Shown here piece by piece: positions 17,146 to 24,964 of a stretch of 53,022 nt of DNA. The DNA lies in assembly GCA_015232825.1 (NCBI GenBank), contig JADFYY010000003.1:1-53022 (forward strand), read 5' to 3'. Position 1 is the first letter of the stretch, and each line of letters opens with the position of its first letter. The position numbers and the translations under genes were made by a program. The notes under the pieces were generated by a model. The model was not told the origin of the DNA. It searched no databases and worked only from the letters and a program-made list of their open reading frames with translations. This DNA is from Magnetococcales bacterium (lineage in GTDB: Bacteria; Pseudomonadota; Magnetococcia; Magnetococcales; Magnetaquicoccaceae).

Positions 17146-18333
17146 ATGGCCAAGGTCAAGGCAAACAAGAGTATCACTCCCCTTTTGTTTCGGGAGGTCG
17201 CGACTGCCGGGGATGGGCGTGACATCACCCGCAATTATGGCGGCTTGATGAACGCGCTCATGCCTCAGGATTCGGTTTTGCAAGGCAAGGGCGGGGATTA
17301 TGCCCTGTATGAGGAGGTGTTGCGGGATGATCAGGTTGCCTCCACCTTTCAGCAACGGCGCATGGCCGTCACCTCAGCCGAGTGGGGCGTGCGTGCCGGG
17401 GGCGATGACCAGGAGAGTCGATTGGCAGCGGGTTTTATCAAGGAGATGCTGGATCACGTTGGTTGGGATTCTGTGACAGACAAGATGCTCTATGGGGTGT
17501 TTTATGGTTATTCGGTGGCCGAATGTCTGTGGGGGCGGGAGGGGGTGCGCGTGACTTTGGAGGCAATCAAGGTACGCAAGCAGCGACGTTTTGTGTTTGA
17601 TAATCTGGGCAAACCGATGCTGTTGACGCCAGAGAATCCACAGGGTGAGCCTTTGCCACCACAAAAATTCTGGCATTTCCACGTCGGGAGTGACAACGAT
17701 GATGAACCCTATGGATTGGGTTTGGCCCATTGGCTCTATTGGCCGGTTTTCTTCAAGCGCAATGGCATGAAGCTCTGGTTGATCTTTATGGACAAATTCG
17801 GGATGCCAACGGCCATGGGGAGTTACCCAGTCAATGCCACGGAGGAGGAAAAGCGGCGGTTATTGTCGGCCTTGCGGGCCATTCAGACCGATTCAGGGAT
17901 TATTGTTCCCGAAGGCATGAAGGTGGAGTTGATCGAGTCGGCCCGTGGTGGACAGGTGAGTTATGAGACCTTTTTAGACCGCATGAATGCCGCCATTGCC
18001 AAGGTGACCCTCTCTCAGACCCTGACAACGGATGCCGCTGGGGGGCAGTACAAGGGCGATGTTCACCGGTTGGTGCGCAATGAGGTCGTCAAGGGGGATG
18101 CGGATTTGGTCTGTGACAGCTTCAATCGGAACGTGGTCAGTTGGTTGATGAAATGGAACTTCCCCACGGCGCAACCGCCCAAGGTCTGGCGTCGGGTTTC
18201 AGAGGATAAAGATCTGCGTCCCTTGGCCGAACGGGATCAGATTCTTTTTGGCATGGGGTTGCGTCCTTCAACCGAATATATCCGGGCGACTTATGGGGAG
18301 GGGTGGAGTGATTCGAATGGGGTAGAGTCATAA
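17146..18333 (+). CDS. Orphan Mu-like phage portal protein (DUF935)
   Basis: The 395-residue protein matches the DUF935 family of Mu gp29-type portal proteins: ALYEEVLRDDQVASTFQQRR near the N-terminus, a central KFWHFHVGSDNDDEPYGLGL, KLWLIFMDKFGMP, and QTLTTDAAGGQYKGDVH. Mu gp29 is about 512 residues, so roughly the last quarter is missing here. It has a strong AAGGAG ribosome site and an intact frame, but no terminase, capsid or tail genes adjoin it. Its last codons overlap the convergent DUF4276 gene by 6 bp. It is either the last piece of a Mu-like prophage or a retained single gene; the function outside a phage is unknown. Confidence 0.85.
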   Translation: MAKVKANKSITPLLFREVATAGDGRDITRNYGGLMNALMPQDSVLQGKGGDYALYEEVLRDDQVASTFQQRRMAVTSAEWGVRAGGDDQESRLAAGFIKEMLDHVGWDSVTDKMLYGVFYGYSVAECLWGREGVRVTLEAIKVRKQRRFVFDNLGKPMLLTPENPQGEPLPPQKFWHFHVGSDNDDEPYGLGLAHWLYWPVFFKRNGMKLWLIFMDKFGMPTAMGSYPVNATEEEKRRLLSALRAIQTDSGIIVPEGMKVELIESARGGQVSYETFLDRMNAAIAKVTLSQTLTTDAAGGQYKGDVHRLVRNEVVKGDADLVCDSFNRNVVSWLMKWNFPTAQPPKVWRRVSEDKDLRPLAERDQILFGMGLRPSTEYIRATYGEGWSDSNGVES

Positions 18334-19002
18334 GGATAGGTTTTTGAGGTTGTTTATCCATGCTCTAAAATGGGCGCATTCGGCTTCCATGACGCTTATG
18401 GTGATTCGTTCCGCCGCTAGTGGACCATGACGGGTTTTTCGGTATTTTGGAATTAGGGTTTCTTCTAGGCGTTTGGATGGTTTCGTGGCATAATTGCCAT
18501 TGATGTGTTCCGGGCTGTCAAAAGAGTGTCTGATTTCATCCAATTTTTTTTGTGAAGCATGCCACTCATACTCGGTTTCGCAGAGTGCATGCACATCTGA
18601 AAAAAGTAGCCCTTCAAACTCGAACGGCTGGATATGAGGAATAAAGCGTTCTGGTTGGCAGCCTGTTTCATGAGTGATGACCTCATGCAAGGCCTCTTCA
18701 AGACAAGAAACACGCTCATAAAGGGTTGCTTTGCGTAAAGCATCGGCATAGGCCGGGAAGTCGGTATCCAGTGCGGCAAGATCTAAAAATGTGCTTAATA
18801 CTGGAGAAGAGGACATTTTTAGGGTGTTTTTGGCGTTGAATTTAAGCCGGTCGAAATGAATGGCTCCACCTTTGGCGGTCTGTGATGTATTCATCAAGCG
18901 TGGTTCGAGATAAACGCCTAAGGGATAGAGCGTGGGCGCGACAACCCGTTTGATGAACTGCTCTTCGGTTTGTCCTTCGGCCAGAACCACGACTCTGACC
19001 AT
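18328..19002 (-). CDS. DUF4276 TOPRIM-like protein, partner of the AAA ATPase
   Basis: The 224-residue protein begins MVRVVVLAEGQTEEQFI, the acidic beta-strand/helix of TOPRIM-like DUF4276 proteins (a glutamate in EGQTE). The later IQPFEFEGLLFSD segment, with conserved acids, is also typical. The start at 19002 directly follows the stop of the ATPase gene, so they form a two-gene unit. In OLD and GajA nucleases an AAA ATPase and a TOPRIM domain are fused; this pair looks like the split form. Nuclease action in phage or plasmid defence is plausible but not shown. Confidence 0.8.
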   Translation of the reverse strand: MVRVVVLAEGQTEEQFIKRVVAPTLYPLGVYLEPRLMNTSQTAKGGAIHFDRLKFNAKNTLKMSSSPVLSTFLDLAALDTDFPAYADALRKATLYERVSCLEEALHEVITHETGCQPERFIPHIQPFEFEGLLFSDVHALCETEYEWHASQKKLDEIRHSFDSPEHINGNYATKPSKRLEETLIPKYRKTRHGPLAAERITISVMEAECAHFRAWINNLKNLSL

Positions 19003-19003
19003 G

Positions 19004-20080
19004 TTATGGTCTCCCGCCAAGAATATTGCGTTTCCAGAGTTCCCCCAATGCGTACTGTTCCAGCCAGTCGGCAAGCTCTTCACGATCAAATCGTCGGAAA
19101 GTGGAGGCTCCATCCTCTAAGTCCACAACAATGATGTCTTCAGGATCGAGTTCATTGACCAGTTCCACCGATTGAGTGGAGACGATCAATTGACGCTGTT
19201 CTGATACCTGTTTGAAGATCTCTGCCAACACCGAAATGGCGTAGGGATGCAATCCCAATTCAGGCTCGTCAATCAGGATGGTAAATGGCAATAACGTTAT
19301 GGGTTGGAGAAGAAGGGTTGCAAGGCAGATGAAACGGAGTGTGCCGTCTGAGAGGATATGAGCCTTTAATGGTGTATCTGGTTTTCCCTTTTGGGTCCAC
19401 TCCAACTCAATGGTTTCCGGGTTTCCTGGACGGTGGACAAAATCGCCAAAAAAGGGAGCTACCAGTCGAATGGTTGAAACGATTCGTTGGTAATCGTTTT
19501 GGTGTTTTTGGTTTAACATCCTTAGATAAGCGGCAAGATTGGCTGCATCCACTTTCAGGCGCAGGGTGTCGTTGACCGGGTGGCATTGTTTAACCTTGGC
19601 GGTTTCGCTGGTGTCGTGAAAATGATAGATCCACCATTTGCTGACGGATAACCTAACATAATCTGAGAAATGATCTTTAGCATCCTTTAATTTTGACTCG
19701 GAATGACCGGATCCAAGTTGTTTTGAAAAATTACCAAAATCCCCTTTAAATCCACTTGCTTCTTTTTGAAATATTAACCTATTATCATATGTTGGCACCA
19801 AATCGAATTCGTAACTGTTATTTCTAAAATGAAACTCGGCATGTAAACATTCAGAAATTTTTCGTCCATAATGAAGGAGAGAATCAGGGCCTCCTTGCTT
19901 TTGCACGAAAATTTGAAGCTGTTGTTCGTATATCTCATTAAGCAGTCGAAACAGGCTGATAAAGTTGCTTTTCCCTGCACCGTTGGCTCCGATCAGGATG
20001 TTCAAGGCCTTCATTGGAAAGTCTTGCAACACTCGGATCGATTTGAAACCTTTGATGGAAAGGGAGTCAACGCTAGACAT
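19004..20080 (-). CDS. AAA-family (OLD/SMC-like) ATPase of a split ATPase-TOPRIM pair
   Basis: The 358-residue protein has Walker A GANGAGKSN near residues 32-40 in the ABC-like context IKGFKSIRVLQDFPMKALNILI. A signature-like SDGTLRF segment, Walker B ILIDEPELGLHPYA and a switch QLIVSTQSVEL follow. This is the AAA_21 layout seen in OLD nucleases and RecF-like proteins, lacking a long coiled-coil arm. It is immediately followed by the DUF4276 gene, its predicted catalytic partner. The pair sits among an Rpn nuclease and a phage gene, consistent with an accessory defence patch. The ATPase identity is firm; the role is inferred. Confidence 0.88.
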   Translation of the reverse strand: MSSVDSLSIKGFKSIRVLQDFPMKALNILIGANGAGKSNFISLFRLLNEIYEQQLQIFVQKQGGPDSLLHYGRKISECLHAEFHFRNNSYEFDLVPTYDNRLIFQKEASGFKGDFGNFSKQLGSGHSESKLKDAKDHFSDYVRLSVSKWWIYHFHDTSETAKVKQCHPVNDTLRLKVDAANLAAYLRMLNQKHQNDYQRIVSTIRLVAPFFGDFVHRPGNPETIELEWTQKGKPDTPLKAHILSDGTLRFICLATLLLQPITLLPFTILIDEPELGLHPYAISVLAEIFKQVSEQRQLIVSTQSVELVNELDPEDIIVVDLEDGASTFRRFDREELADWLEQYALGELWKRNILGGRP

Positions 20081-20178
20081 GGTATGTTGACTCCCTTTAG
20101 GTTGCTCTGCGGATTTTATTGCTCTGGCACCATGCTTTCATTGTTTTTTTCATGGAGCGTCTCTCGTCACCTAAATTT

Positions 20179-20349
20179 TTACAAATGTTTAACTATTGTA
20201 ATCATTATCCCAGTTGCAGTGATGAAGATGAGAAATAATGACCTGAACATGAATTGATCGATGCGCAGTGTCAAAATTTCAAGCTGTCTTTCGATCTGTT
20301 CAAATCGTTTTTCATAAAATTGGTCGATATCGGTCTGTGCCAATGCCAT
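20179..20349 (-). CDS. 56-residue coiled-coil membrane protein
   Basis: This short frame starts MALAQTDIDQFYEKRFEQIE. It continues as a heptad-like amphipathic helix (QLEILTLRIDQ) and ends in one hydrophobic helix (SLFLIFITATGIMITIV). It begins 5 bp after the stop of the mini-chemoreceptor gene on the same strand, with a GGGGTGA ribosome-site candidate, so the two are probably co-expressed. The architecture resembles the DUF1640-like protein at 31779, but sequence similarity is not obvious. It could anchor the soluble signalling protein at the membrane; that is speculation. Confidence 0.5.
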   Translation of the reverse strand: MALAQTDIDQFYEKRFEQIERQLEILTLRIDQFMFRSLFLIFITATGIMITIVKHL

Positions 20350-20354
20350 GGAAA

Positions 20355-20828
20355 TCACCCCATGCCGCTAGAGTCGTGGGTTACTTGGATGATGTCGTCG
20401 TTGGCGCGACGAATTTTGTCGATGCTTTCGGTGATCTCACGGGCTGTGTCTGAGGCACTGGCGGTATTTTTGAGGATTTCGGCCATTTTTTTGGAAATCA
20501 GGTTGGTGGCCTCAGCGGTTTGACGGGCTAGATCCTTGACTTCGTTGGCCACCACAGCAAATCCTTTGCCCGCTTCGCCCGCTCCTGCTGCTTCGATGGC
20601 AGCGTTGAGGGCAAGCATGTTGGTTTGACCGGCGATGTTTTTGATCATTTTGACTGCCTGTCCGATCTCTTGAGCAGAAATGGCTAATTTTTCAATTACT
20701 TGAGCGTTATTTCGACTGAATTCATCCGCCCGTCTCAACTCGTCCGTGGCCTCTTGAACCTTTTCGTAAAGTTCTTCCACGAGCAGTTGGGCTTCGTCCA
20801 GTGAATGCAAGTTCGGTATTTTGTTCAT
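20355..20828 (-). CDS. Miniature soluble chemoreceptor signalling-domain protein
   Basis: The 157-residue protein consists almost only of the chemoreceptor coiled-coil hairpin, with the conserved tip [40 protein letters not shown]. That tip binds CheA and CheW. There is no membrane segment, ligand domain or HAMP, and the hairpin arms are only about 50-60 residues each, far shorter than in full receptors. The tip resembles that of the large receptor at 11354-14188, so it could be a truncated paralogue. The intact frame and the tightly linked small membrane-protein gene suggest it is used, perhaps as an adaptor or decoy in receptor arrays. Confidence 0.8.
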   Translation of the reverse strand: MNKIPNLHSLDEAQLLVEELYEKVQEATDELRRADEFSRNNAQVIEKLAISAQEIGQAVKMIKNIAGQTNMLALNAAIEAAGAGEAGKGFAVVANEVKDLARQTAEATNLISKKMAEILKNTASASDTAREITESIDKIRRANDDIIQVTHDSSGMG

Positions 20829-20931
20829 GTTTTCTGTATCCCTGGTCAGTCAAAATCTGGAGTGGAGGCTTTTTGTGTGCTTAAAAAGAATACCCTGTAA
20901 CAAGACGTTTTGAAATGGTTTTTTTTAATAC

Positions 20932-21975
20932 TTATCGCCATCCCGATATTTCTTGCTCAATGAGACCGGTCAAGGCATCGAGCCAAACGTTTGTATCGTT
21001 GAGACAGGGTGCATAGATGAATTGTTTGCCACCAGCCTGGAGAAAATTTTCCTTTCCCTGATGTGCAATTTCTTCCAGGGTTTCCAAGCAGTCGGCACTG
21101 AAACCAGGGCAGACAACGACGAGGTTTTGTTTGCCTTGGCCGGGTAACTGCTTGAGCATACCATCGGTATTGGGTTTAAGCCAAGGTTCCCGACCAAAAC
21201 GGGATTGAAAACTCATTTGCCAGCGCGTATCGGGTAGAGCCAACTCTTTGACCAGAAGTCGAGTTGTTTCGATACATTGGTCTTGATAGGGATCCCCTTC
21301 GGTCACAAAACGGGTGGGAAGGCCGTGAAAGGAAAAGAGCCAATCCATGGGTTTATCTGGATCTGCGACCGTGCGGATGGTGGCAGCCAGAGCGGAAATA
21401 TAGCTCGGAGCATTGAAAAAAGGGGCGGCAAAGCGTAATGTGGGCAGAAAACGACTGCTTGCAAAGGTCTGATAGACCGCATCAAAAATTGAAGCTGTGG
21501 CCGCTGAAGAGTATTGCGGAAAAAGTGGAAAAATCAGAATCCGTTGGATTCCCGCTGCAGTCATGGTATGAAGGGCATTGGCAATGTTGGGTTGACCGTA
21601 ACGCATGGCAAGATGAACCTCAACATCTTTTCCTAAACGTTGGCGTACTCCGTCGGTGGTGGCCAATGAGTAGTGGAGCAGGGGAGAGCGACCATCGGAT
21701 CGCCAGATTGTTTGATATAACGCGGCGGAACGACGGGAACGGGTCGGCAGAATGACCCCGTGCAGCAATGGGAGCCAGAACCAGCGCGGAAGATCCACCA
21801 CCCGTTTATCGGAGAGGAATTCCCGCAGAAAACGTCGTACTGCGATTGGTTCTGGGGCGTCTGGTGTACCCAATTGGGTGAGTAACACGCCGATGGTTGG
21901 TGATGGCAAGAGCTTTGTATCCTTAATATGAAACGATATTGGTTTGAGAATAGCATGGTCTGTGATGTTTGTCAT
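20932..21975 (-). CDS. hemH: Ferrochelatase
   Basis: Ferrochelatase inserts Fe2+ into protoporphyrin IX, the last step of protohaem synthesis. The 347-residue protein shows GVLLTQLGTPDAP, the active-site histidine in LFSFHGLP and the catalytic glutamate region CPGFSADCLETLEEI. The ATG at 21975 lies only 11 bp from the divergent dsrN start. An in-frame TTG at 21909, preceded by AAGGA, would leave room for promoters and still keep the family core, so the true start may be there. Haem is needed by the neighbouring cytochromes (dsrJ), but a regulatory link is only inferred from position. Confidence 0.93.
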   Translation of the reverse strand: MTNITDHAILKPISFHIKDTKLLPSPTIGVLLTQLGTPDAPEPIAVRRFLREFLSDKRVVDLPRWFWLPLLHGVILPTRSRRSAALYQTIWRSDGRSPLLHYSLATTDGVRQRLGKDVEVHLAMRYGQPNIANALHTMTAAGIQRILIFPLFPQYSSAATASIFDAVYQTFASSRFLPTLRFAAPFFNAPSYISALAATIRTVADPDKPMDWLFSFHGLPTRFVTEGDPYQDQCIETTRLLVKELALPDTRWQMSFQSRFGREPWLKPNTDGMLKQLPGQGKQNLVVVCPGFSADCLETLEEIAHQGKENFLQAGGKQFIYAPCLNDTNVWLDALTGLIEQEISGWR

Positions 21976-21986
21976 CGGGTGGGCAG

Positions 21987-23366
21987 ATGATTCCGCGCAT
22001 CTTAATCTCAGCGACTCGCAAGAGTTCTGGCAAGACGACGCTCACCATTGGATTGGTCGCGGCCTTGGTCGCCCGTGGCCTGGATGTGCGGACTTTCAAG
22101 AAAGGGCCGGACTTTATTGATCCCATGTGGCTTGCCAAGGCTGGTGGCGGGGTATGCCGCAATTTGGACTTTTTTATTATGGGGCGACAGACCATCCGCG
22201 AGAATTTCGCCCGTTTTGCCCAAGGTGGCACGTTGGCTCTCATCGAAGGCAATCATGGCCTGTTTGACGGTCAGGATCCAGAGGGGAAGGATTGCAGTGC
22301 GGCCTTGGCGGAACTGTTGCAGGCTCCGGTTCTCTTGGTGGTGGATTGCCAGGGGGCGTCACGGGGAGTCGCTGCCTTGGTGAATGGTCATCTCGCTTTT
22401 CCCGGTGGCGAGCGGATCGGGGGGGTGGTGTTGAACAACGTGGCCTCGTCTCGGCATGAACAACGTCTTCGGGCCGCTGTGGAACGGTATTGTTCCGTGC
22501 CAATCTTGGGCATGATCCCCCGTTCGGCACGGATGAATATCGAAGAACGCCACCTAGGTTTGCAACCCGTGGTCGAAGAGGCGGCCTTGCTGGAGCGTAT
22601 CCAGGTGATTGGAGAGGTGGTCAGTCGTCATGTGGATCTGGAACGGATTCTGGAAATGGCTCGTTGCGCACCTCCTTGGGTTGTGGATCGGTCATCGACC
22701 GGGTTGACAACACCTAGGGTGCAACCGGAACCCATCCGGGTGGCCATGGCCATGGATCCGTCAATCCATTTCTATTATCCTGACAATCTGGAAGCCCTCC
22801 AGGCGGTGGGCGTGGAGTTGATTCCGTTTTCTTTGTTGACCTCTTCTTCGCTACCCGAAGCCGATGGTTTGTATATTGGTGGCGGCTTTCCAGAGGTGTT
22901 CATGGAGGCCTTGGCTGCCAATCGTGGATTGCTCGATCAGATCCGCAAGGCTGCAGATGAGGGGATGCCCATCTATGCCGAATGTGGCGGTCTCATGGTG
23001 CTGGCCGAGCGGATTCAATGGGGAGAGCGTTCGGCCAATATGGTGGGGGCCTTGCCTATTGAGCTGAATATGGAGAAAAAACCAGTCGGGTATGGCTACA
23101 TGCAAGTTCAAGGGAGTGGGGCATTGCCTTGGCCTGGAGAGGGGGTTTTAGTGGCCTGTCACGAGTTTCATCACTCACGAGTCGTGCGTATGGGTGAAGG
23201 GGTTCGTTATGCCTTTTTGGTCAAACGCGGATTCGGTGTGGATGGAGAATACGATGGCCTCTTGTATCAGAACATCCTGGCCTGTTATGCTCATTTCCAT
23301 GCCCAGGGAGCCCCAGGATGGGCCGATTTCCTCGCTGAATTTTGGCGTGCAAAAAAGCGAAAATAA
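21987..23366 (+). CDS. dsrN: DsrN: cobyrinate a,c-diamide synthase-like sirohaem amidase
   Basis: The 459-residue protein is of the CobB/CbiA type: an N-terminal ATP-binding domain (ISATRKSSGKTTLT, KKGPDFIDPMW) and a C-terminal glutamine amidotransferase domain (LYIGGGFPEVF, AECGGLMVL with the nucleophile near C333). CobB amidates the corrin ring. The related DsrN of sulfur oxidisers amidates sirohaem for dissimilatory sulfite reductase. Placement 99 bp upstream of dsrEFH and the absence of any other cobalamin gene favour DsrN over CobB. The start at 21987 (MIPRILISATRK) was preferred over an in-frame codon at 21969. In Allochromatium dsrN follows dsrP; here it leads the cluster. Confidence 0.82.
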   Translation: MIPRILISATRKSSGKTTLTIGLVAALVARGLDVRTFKKGPDFIDPMWLAKAGGGVCRNLDFFIMGRQTIRENFARFAQGGTLALIEGNHGLFDGQDPEGKDCSAALAELLQAPVLLVVDCQGASRGVAALVNGHLAFPGGERIGGVVLNNVASSRHEQRLRAAVERYCSVPILGMIPRSARMNIEERHLGLQPVVEEAALLERIQVIGEVVSRHVDLERILEMARCAPPWVVDRSSTGLTTPRVQPEPIRVAMAMDPSIHFYYPDNLEALQAVGVELIPFSLLTSSSLPEADGLYIGGGFPEVFMEALAANRGLLDQIRKAADEGMPIYAECGGLMVLAERIQWGERSANMVGALPIELNMEKKPVGYGYMQVQGSGALPWPGEGVLVACHEFHHSRVVRMGEGVRYAFLVKRGFGVDGEYDGLLYQNILACYAHFHAQGAPGWADFLAEFWRAKKRK

Positions 23367-23370
23367 TCTG

Positions 23371-23398
23371 TTCCAATATTATTAAATTGTGATATACT
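23371..23398 (+). promoter_or_regulatory. Candidate promoter before dsrE
   Basis: TATACT (23393-23398) is preceded after 16 bp by TTCCAA, a weak -35. It lies in the AT-rich gap between dsrN and dsrE and could give dsrEFHJOP its own transcript; a GAGAGAGAG tract precedes the dsrE ATG. Confidence 0.4.
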
Positions 23399-23465
23399 AA
23401 TATGTGTTTGAATTATCGTTACCAAACAATCACGCGGCAACAAACGAGAGAGAGAGACCGGAACC

Positions 23466-23822
23466 ATGAAACTTGCGGTATGTATCTACGAAGGGCCCTA
23501 TAATCATGAGGCCTCAGACAGTGCCTATCATTTCATTCAGGCGGCTGTGCAAAAGGGCCATGAGATCAAGGGAATTTTTTTCTATCATGACGGCGTCTAC
23601 AACGTCACCAAACTGATGGAGCCACCCCAGGATGATCGGCATATCGCCAATCGTTGGGCGGAACTCGGAGCCACAGGGATCGATATCGTCGTGTGCATCG
23701 CCGCCGCCAAACGGCGCGGGATTGTGGACGAGGTGTTGGTGCCCAATGTGCGAATCTCAGGACTTGGGCAACTGACCATGATGGCCATCGAAGCCGACCG
23801 GCTCGTGGTTTTCGGCGACTAA
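23466..23822 (+). CDS. dsrE: Sulfurtransferase subunit DsrE
   Basis: DsrE (118 residues) is the active-site subunit of the DsrE2F2H2 complex, which relays persulfide sulfur in the cytoplasm to the sulfur carrier DsrC. The conserved cysteine is C77 in VVCIAAAKRRG, matching the DsrE/TusD active site (Cys78 in Allochromatium). The N-terminal MKLAVCIYEGPYN strand and YHDGVYNV loop are family features. E. coli TusD is the close relative in tRNA thiolation, but the adjacent dsrJOP genes mark this as the sulfur-oxidation type. It is followed after 16 bp by dsrF with a GAGGAGAG ribosome site. Confidence 0.93.
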   Translation: MKLAVCIYEGPYNHEASDSAYHFIQAAVQKGHEIKGIFFYHDGVYNVTKLMEPPQDDRHIANRWAELGATGIDIVVCIAAAKRRGIVDEVLVPNVRISGLGQLTMMAIEADRLVVFGD

Positions 23823-23838
23823 TTGAGGAGAGCGAGCA

Positions 23839-24240
23839 ATGGCCGAAGATGTTAAAAAAATTATGTTTACTGTCCGCAAGCCTCCTCATGGTTCGATTTA
23901 TGTCTATGAAGGGCTGGAAGTCAAATTGATCATGGCCGCCTACGATGCCGATATCTCGGTGGTCTTTATCGACGATGGCGTGTTTGCCGTCAAGAAGGGA
24001 CAAGATACCAAGGCTTTGGGAATCAAAGGCTTTGCGGCTACCTATGGCGTTTTGGTCGATTATGAAATCACCAAGGTCTATGTGGATCGGCAATCCATGG
24101 AATCACGGGGCATGTCCGAGGAGGACTTGCTGGTGATCGGCGAAGATGAAGATACCGAAGAGCCCATTACACCCCAAGTGGTGGATAGCGACGAAATCGC
24201 GGCCATGATGGCCGAACAGCACAATATTCTTGCTTTCTAA
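23839..24240 (+). CDS. dsrF: Sulfurtransferase complex subunit DsrF
   Basis: DsrF/TusC-type subunit of 133 residues: KIMFTVRKPPHGSIYVYEGL, SVVFIDDGVFAVKKGQD and the C-terminal EEDLLVIGED segment. It contains no cysteine at all, so it can only be structural in the hexamer with DsrE and DsrH. It carries an acidic tail of about 30 residues that exceeds the usual 115-120 residue family length. It lies between dsrE and dsrH with short gaps and its own ribosome site (GAGGAGAG). Confidence 0.92.
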   Translation: MAEDVKKIMFTVRKPPHGSIYVYEGLEVKLIMAAYDADISVVFIDDGVFAVKKGQDTKALGIKGFAATYGVLVDYEITKVYVDRQSMESRGMSEEDLLVIGEDEDTEEPITPQVVDSDEIAAMMAEQHNILAF

Positions 24241-24276
24241 GCGTTTGCAAAAATCATCTCTGAGGAGACTGCGGTC

Positions 24277-24570
24277 ATGCTGCATACCGTGAATAAATCC
24301 CCCTTCCAGAATACTAGCCTGGAAAGTTGTATCCGTTTCACCCTTCCTGGTGACATTATTTTGTTGCTTGAAGACGGCGTCTTCGCGGCACAAGTCGGCA
24401 CCAGCAAGAGCGATTTGTTGGAATCTGCCATGAAAAAAAATGAAGTCTATGCCTTGGAGGCCGATTTGAAAGCAAGGGCATTGACGAATTTGGTTCCTGG
24501 AGTCAAAATCACTGATTATGCCGGTTTTGTGGATTTGGTGGAAAAACATTCCACACATGCGTGGCTGTAA
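24277..24570 (+). CDS. dsrH: Sulfurtransferase complex subunit DsrH
   Basis: DsrH/TusB subunit of 97 residues. It starts MLHTVNKSPF, carries C18 in SLESCIRFT (equivalent to Cys20 of Allochromatium DsrH) and the LLEDGVFAA loop. With DsrE and DsrF it forms the heterohexamer that passes sulfur to DsrC. A GAGGAG ribosome site precedes the ATG. In described clusters dsrC, dsrM, dsrK and dsrL come next; here dsrJ follows after 22 bp. Confidence 0.92.
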   Translation: MLHTVNKSPFQNTSLESCIRFTLPGDIILLLEDGVFAAQVGTSKSDLLESAMKKNEVYALEADLKARALTNLVPGVKITDYAGFVDLVEKHSTHAWL

Positions 24571-24592
24571 TGTTGATGGAGGAAGAGCGTCC

Positions 24593-24943
24593 GTGAAGTC
24601 TCCTATATCCTTGGCAGGACGATTGTTGCGACTGTCCTTTCTGATCGTTACTCTGTTTGCGGTTTGGACGGTTCTCCCGTATTCTGGTTGGGCCGACCCA
24701 CCGCAACCTGAAAAAGCGGTTCGTGGTCCGTGTGTCCGAAATCCAGAGTGGATGCGACGGAACCATATGGACTTTTTAAAACACAAGCGGGAGGAGACCG
24801 TGAGAAAAGGAATTTCTGTCAAGTCAGAATCTTTTCTCGCGTGTGCCAATTGCCATCAGAGTCGTGAACGGTTTTGCGACCGTTGCCACGCATATGTATC
24901 GGTGGCACCCAACTGTTTTGAATGTCATCAATATCCCAAATGA
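24593..24943 (+). CDS. dsrJ: Triheme cytochrome c DsrJ
   Basis: DsrJ is the periplasmic triheme subunit of the DsrMKJOP transmembrane complex. The 116-residue product has one N-terminal membrane anchor/signal helix and three haem motifs: CANCH (84-88), CDRCH (95-99) and CFECH (108-112). It also has the conserved C47 in RGPCVRNPEWMRRNHM, the unusual His/Cys haem ligand region of DsrJ. The start is GTG at 24593 behind GGAGGAAGAG; the upstream in-frame ATG overlaps dsrH and lacks such a site. The following Tat-exported ferredoxin gene begins 21 bp on. Confidence 0.92.
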   Translation: MKSPISLAGRLLRLSFLIVTLFAVWTVLPYSGWADPPQPEKAVRGPCVRNPEWMRRNHMDFLKHKREETVRKGISVKSESFLACANCHQSRERFCDRCHAYVSVAPNCFECHQYPK

Positions 24944-24964
24944 CCCCTTTCGGAAACTTCAGCC

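Noticed and set aside
21987-23366. Cobalamin synthesis gene cobB
   Set aside because: The family match is equal, but no other cobalamin genes are present and dsrEFHJOP follow directly, so DsrN is the better call.
23440-23460. GAGAGAGAG tract before dsrE as a simple-sequence repeat of interest
   Set aside because: Too short, and most likely just a purine-rich ribosome-site region.
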